DNA of 64,000 nt from Edaphochlamys debaryana (Eukaryota > Chlorophyta > Chlorophyceae > Chlamydomonadales), in assembly GCA_016858145.1 (NCBI GenBank), contig JAEHOE010000071.1, positions 186,001 through 250,000 of the forward strand, in the 5' to 3' direction. Both the position numbers and the translations under genes were made by a program. Position 1 is the first letter of the stretch; the number at the start of each line of letters is the position of its first letter. Below are positions 1 to 12,127 of this stretch, one piece after another. The notes under the pieces were generated by a model. The model was not told where the DNA came from. It ran no database searches and saw nothing but the letters and a program-made list of their open reading frames with translations.

Positions 1-1084
1 ACCGAGAGGGCTACGCGGCCTTGCATCTGCACGCGCTGAGGGCCAGAAAGCACGTCTGCACCCGGAGGAGAACATTTGGACCGGCCCCGCACGTCCAACC
101 CTACCCAGCCAGAAGGATCTGGACCTCACAGGGGGGGGTGTTCTGGCTCCCAGCCATGGCCAGAAGGTTTCGGGCCTCGCAGGGGGGGGTTCTGGCTATC
201 AACCAGCAGAAGGTCCTGACGGAAGATACATACCAGCACTCGCCCGTAACACTCACGGGGGCGTGCGCAGAGCATGCTAATCTTGACACATGGGACCACG
301 GTATGAGCCCCAAGAGAGCTACCAGCTGTTTTCGGGCGGCACCCGAGACACGGGTTTCACTGAGTACGGATGGGGAGGGGTGGCACAAGAGGGACCGTAT
401 TCCGATCCTCAGCAAACGAACTACTTCAGCTTGGGATCACCCTTTTACATGCTACGAACAACGACGCCGCACCCAGACGCTGCACCCGTGCCCCGGCGGA
501 AGCCCCGGCGGCCGCCGGCCAGTGCTTCGCGGCGCGCTCTCTAGAGCATAACTGGGCCTTGAGCAATTCCGCTTTCCACACCAAAGATTACCGACTAGCT
601 TCGGATCCCGCATCCGAGACAGATAAGTGCATCCACAAGGTCGTGCTTGCCTTTCCGGCAACATCAATCCTCAAGCCAGCAGGTAGGCTGCAACGAATAC
701 ATGTCTTCCGTATCACAAGCTTCCCCCCAAAGACGAGCCCACACTGTGTTCACAATTCACGGACGCACAAGCATAGATAGAGACCCCACAAAGCAAAAAC
801 GTCCAGCACCATAGGCGGATAGATGAACGCAAGAGCGGTCATGAAGAAGGTCCCAACTCCACGCAACTGGCGCAGGCATGGGACCTCGAGGGCTAAATAG
901 CTACCATACGTCAGGTGTTGTTCCGAACCCAGATTCTCGACCTTGGGTACAGCACCTCCCGACAACTCCCCCCTCTCCATCCTGCCTCTGGACTACTATT
1001 GCTCTCATCTTGCAGCTCCTGCGCCTTTCCCTTTATTAGATTCGCTCTGTCCTATCTAGCGCCCGGTTGAATACGGCCCGCACC
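1..1084. other. Intergenic / 3' flank of glycoprotein gene
   Basis: No open frame here has coding character. A TGTAA poly(A) signal reads on the minus strand at 445-449, about 640 bases past the stop codon of the minus-strand glycoprotein gene. Much of this stretch could therefore be its 3' UTR, which would suit the long UTRs of volvocine algae. Confidence 0.4.
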
Positions 1085-4000
1085 TTAGGGTTCATTGATG
1101 GCGAACTTGACCGGGCACCAGGCGTGGTCCTTGAACCACACGCCGTTCACCCTCAGAGATTGGCTCACGGACCAGGCCGCCCATGAAACGTGCCCGGCCT
1201 TGGACACAAAAATCCACTGAGGGCTCGGCACCACGCTGCGGGCGGGGGCGGGCGAGGTGGAGAGGTGGGGAGCCCCGGGTGGGTTGGTGGTGTGAGAGGC
1301 ATCGAAAAAGGCCGTTCCAGGCCCTCTCTCCGGGAAGAGCCCCTGCCTGCCACAGGTTGGTTCCGCCCCGTAGCAGACGGCCCTGTGGCAGGTCGAGCCG
1401 TGGTGAGTCCCCCATTCCCCAGACAGGACCGTGATCCTGGCTATCTAACCACCCCCGCGGCGCAGGCCAGTTCTTCGTGACAGCCAAAGCGCCTGGCACC
1501 GCTCCATCTTCATCTCTCCGCAGTGGGATGGCCAGCGGCCGTCCCCGTCCAGCCCGAGTTCCCAGTGCGTGCCCGTGACAGCCCTTCCGATGCCAATCCC
1601 AAAGGCCCGCGCCAGACCTCCCCGTGCGCACCGCACGCTCGCACCTGCAGTTCCAGTCCGCTGGCCTGCTACCCCGAAGCCACACACCACCACACCAAGC
1701 CTGTGCTAGCCCTCCCGCTCGAGGCCATGCATCCCCCGAGGGACGGGGCCAGGCCCTGCTGGCCTCGTCTCCAGTCCGCAGCGCAGGCCAGATCTTCGCG
1801 ACAGTCGGGCCAGACCCAGCCCGAGTCCCCAAGGCCCGCGCCAGCCGTCTTAGAGCCAACCCTGCTAACCCTGCTCTTGTGTACCAGGCGCGCGCTCACC
1901 TGCAGTTCCAGGTCGCTGAGGGCATGTTTTCGTCGCAGACCTTGTAGATCTCCAGCCGGTACGGCTTGTCAGAGGGGACCACGTCCTGAACGCGCAGCGA
2001 GCCTGCGGAGCCGGCGGCAAAGACAGCACAAGCCGCACAAGGAGCAGGGCTTAATGCTTTGCCGCCGACATTATAGGCGTTTCTGGCTGGAGGAGCAAGC
2101 AGCAGGGTCCCTGAGTGAGTGAAGTCACCGAGAGAAGCAACGGGATGCACCGATAATGGCTCCCAATAAGGTACGGTGGCTTCCCATGTGGTGTCGAATG
2201 GTTCGACGCCCGCCTGTCGGAAGTGTCCGTGCCCCGCGCAAGCCCAGTGCGCACCCTTGAGGCTGTACACGGATGAGAAGGGGTTCTTCTGCAGGCCCAC
2301 GTTCTTGTGGTCCTTGACGCTCGACAGCTCCTGGCCGTTGAGCTTGATGCTGGGGCGGGTGGGGAAGCGTGGGTGGGTGGGGACAGAGCGACGCAGTGGG
2401 CATCTACGCACGTGCGTGGGCATGTGCGCCCGTGCCGGGCTGTTGAGAGAGCGTTGTCGTTGATGGGTTTCAGTGTCTAAACGCATGCCTGCTGTGAGAT
2501 GGCAGGCCACCTGGACGCTCCTCTATCTCCAGCCCTCGATAGACCCCGAGCTCACGAGTACCAGGGCTTGAGTTCCCGGTAGCTCTCCTTATCCAGCTGA
2601 GGGGTCCACATCATGACGCCGGCCGAGTAGAAGTAGCCAAAGTAGATCGAGGTGATGGGGAAGTTGGGGGGATACACCTGGCGGAGCGGGACGGAGAGGC
2701 ATGTGCTGGGCGGGTGTGGGAGCAAGGCGAGCTATGCGGCTTACTTGCACCTCCCACTGGTGGCTGCAATAACGCCTCGGCGCAGCAAGCCCTCGCCTTT
2801 GGGAAGCTACCGCTAGTCATCTGCCACGGGTCCAGAGCACGCCAACGCATGCGGCAGCTCATCTGCTTCATGCTATTCACCCTGCTCCGACCGGCTCCCG
2901 GTCCTCAGGCCTCCTGGGAGGGGATATATAGGAAGCCCCCCCCTACCCCTGATACCTTGGCCTATCTCCGAGCGCCTTGGCCACAAAGCCAAAGCCCATC
3001 CGCAAGAGCTGATGACACTCTTCCTGCTTGTCTAGCACCCGTACTCACATCCCCAAAGGCCTTGGCCACTGCAGGCATGTTGTTGGTGTGAAGGTACAGA
3101 ACCAGAGAGTCCGGCGTCTGCTCGTGGAGTGGCCTGGGGCAAACGCGGGGCGGGTTGGTTGAGGGAGCGGCATGCCTTATGATGGATGACATGAAGGAAA
3201 CAACAGGACCCAGCTCGAGTTGCTTGACGGCTTGCTGCTCGCTCATCGTCTCCCGCTATTGCTGATCTGAATGTGTGTCAGTTGCTTGCAAGCGTTTCGC
3301 GGCCGGCGGCGCACCTGGTCATTTCCCAGTTCCCGAACTTGGCTTTCTGCGTTCGGGTATGTCAGAAGGGATTGGGATACACTGGGTCCAAGTAAGAGAC
3401 CAGCAACAGGCAGGGCGTGCATGCCCAAGCCCGTGCTCTGCCGTACCCGGCTAACCCGGCAAGCCGTGTAAGCCGTGAGCACGATAAGATCGAATCCCAG
3501 GCTTAGCAATGGCACACAGCAATCGCTCACCTGCAGAGACGCCTTGCACTTGCCTGGATAGAGGGCGGACACGTGAAAGGCAACGCTGTGAGCCAGGTGC
3601 CGTCAGCACGCGCGCACAACGGTGAGCGAGGTGCCGTTTCCCCCCTGGGCCACGGCCAGGGACCCACACACGGGAGCCCTCGCTGAGGCCTCCCCCTCCC
3701 TGAGCCCCAGCCACACATAAAGAACCCTCAGGGTCCCTTACCAAAGTTCATTGTGTACTGCGGGGGAGGAGGCGGGGGGGCCGGCGGCGGCGTGGGGGGC
3801 TTGGGCGGTGACGGCGGCGGCACGGGCGGCGACGGCGGCAGGGGAGGCGGCCGCCGCCGGGGCCGCCGGGGCCGCGGCGGCTGCAGCGGCCGCGGCGGGT
3901 AGGTTGGCGGGAAGGGAGGGTAGGCGGGCAAGGGGGGCCGAGGCGCGTCCGGTACCGTCGGGGGAAGCGAGGGAGGCGGAGGCTCCACGGGCTCTTCCGG

Positions 4001-4941
4001 GGGAAAGGTCGGCAGGTCCGGCAGGGGCGGATGGGAGGGGGGCAGCGCGATCGGGGGCCAGCGGGGCGGGTTGGCGGGCCGCGGCGGGGGCCGCGGCGGC
4101 CGAGGCACGGGCGGCGGCCGGGGGGGTGAGGGCAGGCGGGGCGGCGATGGCGGAGCCCGCGGCGGTCGACCGGGCGCCGGGGGCGGGCGGGGCGGGCTCC
4201 GTGGCGTCAGGGGGGGTCGGGGCGGGTGCCGGGGCGGGGATGGGGAGTAAGGCGGGCGCCGTGGCGAGGGGGTAGCTGTTGGAGGTGCGTACTCCTCCGG
4301 CGGTGACGCCAGCACTGGCGGAGGCGGTGACTTGGGTTGCCCGGGAGGTCGTGGCGGCGGTCGCTTCGGCGCCGGCAGCGGAGGCGGGGGCGGGTTGGCG
4401 GGGGGCAAGGCGAGGATGGGCGGCGGCCGGACTCCGTCGGCGGGCCGCGGTGAAGGTTCCGGTACTGGTGGCGGTGACGGCCGGGGTAGAGGCGGGGGCG
4501 GACTATGCGTTTGCCCATCTGTGTCTGGACTGGGCAAAGGCACATCAGTTGGAGGAGAGATGGCTAAGAGTGGCGGTGGGCGGTGTGGTGGGAAGGGTCG
4601 TGGCGAGAGGACCGGCGGCGGCGACGCTGCAAGCGGCGGAGGGCGGGGCCGGGGCGGAGCCCTCGGCGGCGACCCCACCGGCTCCCGCAGGGGCGGAGGA
4701 TCCCCCGACGGAGCGTCAGGGCTCGCCGCCACCTCGCCTCCGTTGACGAGCGCTGTGCACGTGAGGGACAAGGGGGTGGGGAAATGCGGGGTGGGTAATG
4801 GAGCTCCCAGTTAACACCACAGCACTGCCCCGCCGTCGTGTCGATGCCAAGGACGCGCCAACGCGGTAGCTCACCAGCGGACAGAGCCAGAGCCAGAGCC
4901 AGGGCCAACGCATTAGCTCGCCAGCTACGGATGTGCGCCAT
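1085..4941 (-). CDS. Secreted hydroxyproline-rich glycoprotein with an unassigned C-terminal domain
   Basis: Eight phase-consistent exons: 4875-4941, 3742-4752, 3531-3585, 3049-3133, 2556-2677, 2255-2349, 1900-2002 and 1085-1235. They give about 562 residues. Exon 1 encodes a clear signal peptide (MAHIRSW followed by an Ala-Leu hydrophobic run). Exon 2 encodes about 330 residues dominated by PPP, SPP and PPR runs, typical of the rod-like hydroxyproline-rich shafts of volvocine wall and matrix glycoproteins. Prolines would be hydroxylated and glycosylated in the secretory pathway. The remaining roughly 200 residues are ordinary globular sequence with scattered Cys and Trp; I see no pherophorin domain, gametolysin zinc motif or other family I can name. 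The gene ends ...KFAINEP-stop. The last intron carries a copy of the exon 7 donor end near 1640-1675. A structural extracellular role is inferred from composition and the signal peptide only. Confidence 0.72.
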
Positions 4942-6146
4942 TGCGCGCCTGGAGGGTTGGTCGGGAGCCGACGGGAGGCAACGGGAAGGAAGGCGGTGGA
5001 GGAGGTGTTTCGCGCCACAATCGTGGATCGCGCGGGACGGCGCGGAGCGCGCGGCAGTGCCTAGCGATGCCAGGGAATGCGTGGGGATTAGCAGCGCGCG
5101 GGCCGGGGCTGCTCCCTTGCCCCTACCGCGACGCCGCGACACATGCGCCGCGCCCGCCTGCCGTTAGCGACCGCATCGCCGCGGCACTTGAGCCCGCTGA
5201 GGCGACACTTTGTAAGTGTATCACTGGGAGCAATGTGGGCGCACCTGGAGTTCGTCGCCCGGCAAGCGGAAATGCCAAGCGCTCCGGCTATGGGTTTACG
5301 AACCCGCAGAGCTGCGCAAGCAGTCCTAGTGTATCCGCGTAGGCATGCCTGGTTGTTAGTTGACGAAGCGCCAAAGAGGGTAAGAAGTGACCGTCTGGCG
5401 CCAGAGTGTGCGCCACTCGCGAGGCCTTGCGACGCAGTGAGCTGCAATGCTGTACACCAGTAAGAATTGCTACCGAAGGCTATAGCGGAATTCAGACGTC
5501 CTCTGTGGCGCCCGCCGCGGTAGAGCTACGAACGTGTGAAACCTGAGCACATGTCACGAGCTCCCCGACTCCCCGAGGCTCCCCAAGAAAACCCCGAGGC
5601 CCCCGAGTCGGCCCCGAGCGCCCCCGAGCCCCCCGAGCGGCCGGGGTTGCGACCCGCAACCCCGTTCGCCTTGCTGACCGTGACACATGTCCCCGTTCCA
5701 AGCGTGCCATGCCTTGCGACTCGTCCCCACTCCCGAGTCACCAAACGCGCTTGCAATCTAGGCACAGCACGTAACAGCAAGTTGGCAAAACGGCCAGGGT
5801 GTTACAGCCGATATGGGTGTCCTGGGGCACACAGCCCCTGCCGGGACTGCTCGGTGCCCTTGCGGGCGGATGCGGGCACAGGTGCCAGCCGGCCAGGGCA
5901 TGCGCCAGTCCCTCGACGAGACTGGCGTCAAAAACGAGGGATCAACTTGGTGTGTGTGGGGGGGGGGGGGGGGGGGGGGGGGGGGAGCTCCTGTTGCCAG
6001 GCTGAAGAAGGTCCTGGAAGGTCGAGCGTCCCTGACATCCGGGGAGAGAGCACCATGAAGATACACGGCCGCGCGATCGCCCGATAGTTATTGTCGCCTA
6101 CCACGCAGCTCAACTGACTCCAGTTTGTGGCTATCAAACCTTCACC
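4942..6146. other. Intergenic region between divergent genes
   Basis: Upstream sequence of the minus-strand glycoprotein gene and the plus-strand S1-domain gene. No convincing coding frame was found. A guanine homopolymer of roughly 30 bases follows a short TG run at about 5950-5985. No individual promoter element can be assigned. Confidence 0.4.
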
Positions 6147-7953
6147 ATGCTCATGCTCAGCTCGACGAAGCTTGCGACGACGCGGTCGGCCGGGTGTCGA
6201 CCGGCGCGCGCTTGCGTCGCCCAGACTCGTTCACGCCTCACGGCTCGCGTCCTGACTCCTTCCGTGCTCCCGCGAATCGTGGCACGGGCTTCCGGGACTG
6301 AGGCGGCCGTCACAACTGCGCATGAGGAGCGGCCCGCGGTGCTCACCAAGGCTAACCTGCTGCTGATCCGCGTGAGTACAATACATGCCTCGCGTCCACT
6401 TCATGGTGACCCACCAATTTCTTAACGTGTGCGCCTCCGACACCCACCCCCGACATCCCACATCCCTTTCCCCGACATCCTCGCCAACTCTGCAACGTCC
6501 CCTTGCAGAGCCAGAGCCTGCGGGAGGCCTGCAAGCAGCTGGAGCTGCCCGCTGATGGCGAGAAGAATAAGGTCATTGGCCGCCTGATCGCAGCGGGCGC
6601 CAAGGCGGCAGCCATTCTGGAGCCGCAGGTTGAGGCCATGAGGGCCGAGGCCCGGGAGCGGATCGCCGCAGCCCCTGTCAAGGTCGGTGCCGTGCCTTGA
6701 GATCTTGTGGGCCCCTGAAGGCAAGATGGCTAGATGGTGGTGGCTGAGGAGTGGAGGCGCTTGTATGTGCGGCTAGAGGGGTGGCAGGGGGCGGTGGATA
6801 TGGGCGCCGCGAGTGGCACGGGCAGGTCTGACGCGCAGGCTGGGACCTTCCCAGGTGTACGGCTAGTGGAGATCTTACGGATGCTGAGTTGGGGCTTGGG
6901 ATGCCCTCCCCAAACCACGCCGTCATACCCTCTCAACGGACAGTATCTGTGCTTCCGGCACCCTCCTCATGCCGCCCTGACGTTTCACCGCTCCCCCCCC
7001 CCATGGTCACTGTCCGCTGCCCTGCCCTCCCCTCCCCTGACAGGTCGGGCACGTGGTCGAGGGGGTGGTCGAGAGCATCAAGAAGTACGGCACCTTCCTG
7101 AAGGTCGGGGCCGTTACCGTCTTCATCCACAAGTCTGAGGTCAGTACGGGGCACGTGTGCGGCTCGTACTCGTAGCGCGGCGCTGGTGCAGGGCCGACCG
7201 AGTGCTGGCTAGCGCTGCGAGAACGTTGAGAACGTGACGAAGGCATTGTTCTGACGCCGTGTTACCAGCGTGCTACAAGCAAACCGGGTCGGGTCGGGTC
7301 GGGTCTGGGCAGGCCCAGTCGATTGCGCGCCATGCCACGCCTTGCCGTACCAGGCCCATGACCCCGCTGGGCAGCCCGTGAGCCACCGACACGCCTCGAC
7401 TCAGCTGGGGCACCCCGGCACGCCGTCAGCCGCATACACACCTGACACCCCCCGCCGCCCCCTCCCCACCCCCCCTGCACAGATCTCCGGCGAGCCCGTC
7501 GACGGGTCCGAGCGGATCTTCAAGAAGGGCGCCGCCGCCAAGGCCCTGGTCATCAGCGTCGACCCCGACACGGGCCGCGTGGGGGCGTCCACGAAGCAGA
7601 TCGAGCCCACGCCGGGTGGGTTGCGGTTGGCGGTTGTTCGTTGGCCGTTGGCCGTTGTAGCGCCTCCCTCCGTTGGCGGCGCGGGTACTCCGTGCGCCGG
7701 TACCGTGGCCGCATGCACGGGACAGAGCTAGGGCTGGCCTCGGGGCTCCGGGCCGCCTGCTGCAACCACCATGCCGCCGCCCCGGTGCACACCCTGCTCC
7801 CTCCGCGCCCTGTCCCACCAGTCACCACCGACCCTGCACCCCACGTGCCTGCAACCCCCCCCCCCCCCAGGCGACATGCTCCGCAACCCCCAGCTGGTTT
7901 ACGCCAAGGCGGAGGAGAGCGCGGAGAAGTGGCGGCAGAAGCAGGCGCAGTAA
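6147..7953 (+). CDS. SAP- and S1-domain RNA-binding protein, probably organellar
   Basis: Five phase-consistent exons (6147-6371, 6509-6682, 7044-7139, 7483-7615, 7871-7953) give 236 residues. Residues 1 to about 60 are rich in Arg, Ala, Ser and Thr with few acidic residues, like a chloroplast or mitochondrial transit peptide. About residues 72-115 form a SAP-like helix pair (LREACKQLELPADGEKNKVI...). About 134-205 form an S1 OB-fold starting VGHVVEGVVESIKKYGTFLK and running through FIHKSEIS, the usual S1 pattern of a GxVV start, YG-F turn and H-SE end. The C-terminus is a short charged helix. S1 proteins of this size act in plastid translation or RNA metabolism, but the exact partner cannot be read. 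The start is the first ATG of the reading frame and precedes the transit-like segment. A TGTAA signal lies at 8558-8562, about 600 bases past the stop. Confidence 0.85.
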
Positions 7954-7956
7954 ACC

Positions 7957-8160
7957 GGACTGGACTGGACCGGACTGGGCGGCAGAAGCAGTCCCGTGGA
8001 CCGGACTGGACCGGACCGGACTGGGCGGCAGAAGCAGTAGTCGTCAATTGATGCCCGGCAGGCGTATCCGGGGCTCAGCTGGTAGGAGCCCGTCCCTGAT
8101 CCCGAGCCTCAGGACCGAACCGGACCGGACCAGACTGGACTGGACTGGACAGGACTAGAC
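7957..8160. repeat. CCGGACTGGA-type degenerate short repeat
   Basis: Two blocks of tandem 5-10 base units built from CCGGA and CTGGA (about 7957-8037 and 8115-8160), with a repeated GGGCGGCAGAAGCAGT spacer derived from the end of the preceding coding exon (GGCGGCAGAAGCAGG at about 7931-7945). The same unit recurs at about 16020-16060 and, as GGTCCGGTCC, at 22838-22925. The first block starts within a few bases of the S1 gene stop codon. Confidence 0.75.
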
Positions 8161-9994
8161 CCGTCCGAGCCGGCCAGCTGCACTGGCGGGGGGACTGCAG
8201 CGCTTGCGTGGGGGCCGGAGGCATGGCACGAATCGGAGTTGCGGGATGGTGAGGGAGCGCCGGGAGTTTTGCTGTCGTCTCTGTGCGTACCTTTATTTGG
8301 TCGGTGGACACGGGGAGGCCGCGGTCGACCGTGGGGGGCGGGACGGGTGCCGTAACCGCTCCCACCGAACCTATGAAGGAGCTCCTGGCGGTGGAAGGTG
8401 GAAGGCTTCGATGCTGTGGCCGAGGGGCCCCCGCGCGCTTCTCAAAACCCCACAAGACTGCGATCAAGCAGTACGCGGCGGAGTGAAGAGGCCGAGAGAC
8501 CGGCCCTCGCGGGACGGATGCGCAGCGTAGACAACCCTGCAGCCATTCTACCTGCTGTGTAACATGATCCCGAAAGGCCGTGTGATGCTACCTATGATCA
8601 TAGCTGAACTGCAAGATATGGCCACAGCTTGCAGGAAATTGCCCCTGAGCCTAGCTCTGGTTGCTATGTCACATCCTCACCCATGCACTCCATCCTTCGG
8701 GAGAGAGCGGACTGCAACATTGCGGGCGGCCCCGCCACAGCAGGCGTCGGAGCCATCACGCTCAACACCACGGTGCGTTAGCACCCTCCACTCATCGCCC
8801 ATCCCATAACCTCTCCCTGCGCCACACCGACTCAGCAGCAGCCCCCGCTGTCGCCCTTCCTACTCCGCATCAGGTCCACAGCAGTGACCCAATAATATCC
8901 TCTCCATTGATCAGCCGTAGCTAGCGGGCCCCGCCGGAGGGCTGGACGGCCTTTACCGCAGCTCCCCTTCCCCTTCGGCTGACTCCTCCGCCCATAGAAG
9001 TGAGGCTGACCACGCGCAAGCGTTGAGCCGAGCCCCCCTCCACCCTTGCGCCACGGCACGCGGACTGCCGGAGCGTGCGGGCGGGTTGGGTCAATGTCTG
9101 GTATAGCTGCCAGTCTGTCTGTCCGCGTTGCGAAATGGCTGAACGCTGTAGGCGTACAGGAGCGAGGCGCCAAAGGGCCGCTAGGGTGCAGGCAGACCTG
9201 CCGGCCGACAGCATCGACGCAAGCTGCAGCAGACGAACGCTAGCATTCTTAGGGGCTTCACATTTGCGAGGCAGCTGTAACTGCTAGCTTGAAGGGCAAG
9301 CAGGGCGCCTCGGCACCTCTACAGGGCCGTGCCTGGCCCTGCCCCCTGCGCATGCAGCAGACCCGTTCCCACCATCCCGCTCGCACAAATCTTGCGTGCG
9401 GTATATACAGCCGTGTGCATCCACACCGTCATAGTCATGCTTGCGCCACACAACACAAAGCCCTCGATCCAGCACCCGTTTCACCACGCAAAGCACAACC
9501 AAGGCCGAAACACCCGCAGCCAACCCACAAAGCAACACTAGACCCGTTAGACCTCCCCCCCCCTCCTGCCCCGCGCCTGCCTCGTATTGGAAGAGATGTC
9601 TCCCCATATCCCCTGCTGCCACTCCGCCATGTGTGCCCCGCCGGGGCAGCGATCCTCGCCCCTGGCGCTTTCCGCCACTCCTCCGCGCGCCCTGCCTCTA
9701 GCGGCCGCTCCTTTCCCCCATGCCTGCTGACCCCACGCCGAGCAGTCTGACTGCCGGCTACCGCGCCGCCGCGCCCCCTGCCGGTCCCTCAGCTCCGCCG
9801 AGGGACGCCTCCCTACCCCACCGCCAGCCCCTACCGCCCCCTCCTCTCCGCCAAGGGGAGCCGCCTCGTGTTGCAGGACTGGGCGCCGAGCGGGACCCAA
9901 GATCCGGGCAGCCTGCTTACCACCCCCTAACTCCCCCTCACCCCTCCAGCGGGGGATTAGTTCCCTTGTGCTGCCTGCCGGCCCCTGTCGGCCT
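8161..9994. other. Intergenic region between convergent genes
   Basis: 3' flanks of the S1-domain gene (plus) and CHMP1 (minus). TGTAA at 8558-8562 is the likely plus-strand poly(A) signal. No frame in this stretch shows protein-like composition or flanking splice sites, and no RNA gene was recognised. Confidence 0.4.
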
Positions 9995-12127
9995 TTACCG
10001 CCCCCTCAGCTCCGCCAGCCGCGCCGTGAGGTCGTCCTCGGCCTTGGCCTGCGCCGCGGGCTTGGAGGCCCCCGCAGAGGGCATGCCCACGGCCAGCTCC
10101 AGGCCGTGTTCCTCGGCCACCTGGGGGAGGGGGAGGGGGGGAGGGGGAGGGGGAGAGGAAGAAGGAGATGGTTGAAGGCACGGTCCCTGGAGCTAGCCTG
10201 CCCTTCCCCTCGTCGCTTGTGGCCAGTTCCACACATTCCTCCTTCCCTGCCTTGCACCTTGCCCCTGTTTCGCCCCCCCCTGTTGCCTCCTCCCCTCTTG
10301 CCTCCTCCCCCCCTCCCCTTCCAGCCCCCCACCTGGCCCATGAGCGCCGTGACCTCGTCCTCGGGGGTGGACAGCGAGGCCTGCGCCCCCATGACGTCGT
10401 CCACCACCTGCGTCTGCAGGTCCAGGTTCTCAAACTGCTTCTCAAACTGTTGGGAGGGGCGGAGGGAGGCGGGAAGAGGGAGAGGGTACGTGTGAGGAAG
10501 CTGGGGCGGAGGGAAGAGGGAGGACATGTCCCTGGACATGCGGCAATAACAGGGCGAGGAAGGCGATGGGGCGGGTAAGAACATGCCTCCCATGGGTCCC
10601 TCAATCCCCCCCCCTGACCACATGCAGTCTCATTCACGCAGCACGCGACGACCTCCCATGGGGGAAAGGGCCCACCTGCGGGTGTTGGCGATGGGCTCCC
10701 CTCCCTCTCCCCCTCCCTTACCCCCTACGTCTGCCCCCTTCCCTCCCCCCCTATGTCTGCCCCCTCTTGCCTCCCCCCCCCCCACACACACACCTGCGTC
10801 ATGGTGTTGGCGATGGTCTCCAGGTTGTTGGAGGCCATGGCCTTCTCCAGGGACTTGACGATGCCGGCCATGTTCTTCTGGACCTGTCAGGGGGGGGAGG
10901 GATAGGGGGGTAGAGGCAAGGAGGGATGGGGGGGCAGGAGGGGTGAGAGACGTGGGAGGGATAAGTCGAAGGGAGTGGCCGGCATCGTGCCGCACGGCAT
11001 CCTCGCTGTCTCTCGCGCTTGTTGTCGCTCCTGTGTCCCCACCCTCCCTCCCCCAGGTTGTCGTACCATCTGCATCTTGGCCTGCGTCTCCAGGCGGCTG
11101 ACCACCGCATCCAGGCGGGAGGCGAGCTTCATGTAGTTAAGCTGGGGGGGGGGGGGGGCGTGTGGGGAGGGGGGTCAGGAAAGCCGTTGAGGAAGCACAA
11201 GCCAGTAGGACAAGGAGTTGTCGAGGGCATCGCCCTGTTTCCCTTGTACCCCCCCCCCCCCCCCGCCCCCTCCCCGCACAAGCACGCACCTGCTCGTTCT
11301 TCTTGCGGATTGCGTTCTGTGCGTAGATCTTGGCCCCCTCCATGTTGCCCTTCTCAATGGCCTTCTTGATCTGGGAAAGAGGGGCGGGGAAGAGGGGCGG
11401 AGGGGCAGTGGGTTGAGGAAGAGGTTGGCAGTGGGTGTAGGGGGGAGTGGCGTGGGGGATGAGACTGAGGGGGAGGAGCCGCGACCAGAGTGACGCAACG
11501 CCGAAGCTCGCAGACCCTCCGCAGGCAAGAGTCCGTGCTAGTCGTGAGTGCCGTGCAGCTAAGCCCCGAGGTACAGATGTGACCGCTTTCCGGGATGGAC
11601 GGTTCAGGCCCTTCGCACAGGCTCGCAAGCAAATCGTGCGCTCTGCTCAGCTCGCTGGAGAGCCCCCTGGCCGTGCACAGTCAGCACCACGCGTTTGGTT
11701 CCCCTCGGCTGATTCAGGGACGACCCCGCCTCGCCGATCGTGATCAGGCAAGCCACGTCATCACCCAGGGGTGGATTGGGCCCCCCTGGGCCCCGAGTGC
11801 GTGCGGAAAGGAACCGGGCCCACCGCGGGTCCGCGCGCCAACTCCCGGCAGGTCCCCACAGGCCCATTGTGGCGTGACGCCCCTATAGTCCATCCCTTCA
11901 ACAAGCCTCCAGCTCTCCAACGTTCAGGCTCCTAGCTTGAAGGTTTGGCGAGGGGTGATGCGGAGCACCCCGCGTCCCCGAGTGAGCTGACTCTGGCCGG
12001 TTGCCCCCCGTCCCACCTTGAGCTTCTCGGCCTTCTCCTCCTTCTCGCATTTTATCGCCGACCGCGCTAGCTGCTTGGCAGTGAACTTGAGGTTGAAGAT
12101 CTGGTCAAGCAGCTTCTCGCCACCCAT
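9995..12127 (-). CDS. CHMP1: ESCRT-III subunit CHMP1 (Vps46/Did2)
   Basis: Six exons (12017-12127, 11290-11370, 11067-11141, 10794-10883, 10333-10446, 9995-10120), all phase 0, give 198 residues, the normal CHMP1 length. The N-terminus [20 protein letters not shown] is the basic alpha-1 helix that binds membrane. It is followed by the charged hairpin ([12 protein letters not shown], then [20 protein letters not shown]) and alpha 3-5 ([38 protein letters not shown]). The C-terminal helix ends [13 protein letters not shown], matching the MIM1 motif (D/E-x-L-x-x-R-L-x-x-L-R) that recruits VPS4. In the family CHMP1 acts late in ESCRT-III filaments at endosomes and the midbody, promoting disassembly through VPS4. 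Nothing is missing. The gene is divergent from the gene at 12695, with about 570 bases between start codons. Confidence 0.95.

Noticed and set aside
3751..4814. Ala/Gly-rich plus-strand frames over the glycoprotein shaft
   Set aside because: They are the antisense of proline-rich codons on the minus strand, which has a signal peptide and eight phase-consistent exons.
8204..9900. Several 60-130 codon frames between the S1 and CHMP1 genes
   Set aside because: No motif, no phase-consistent neighbours, and composition typical of random GC-rich sequence.
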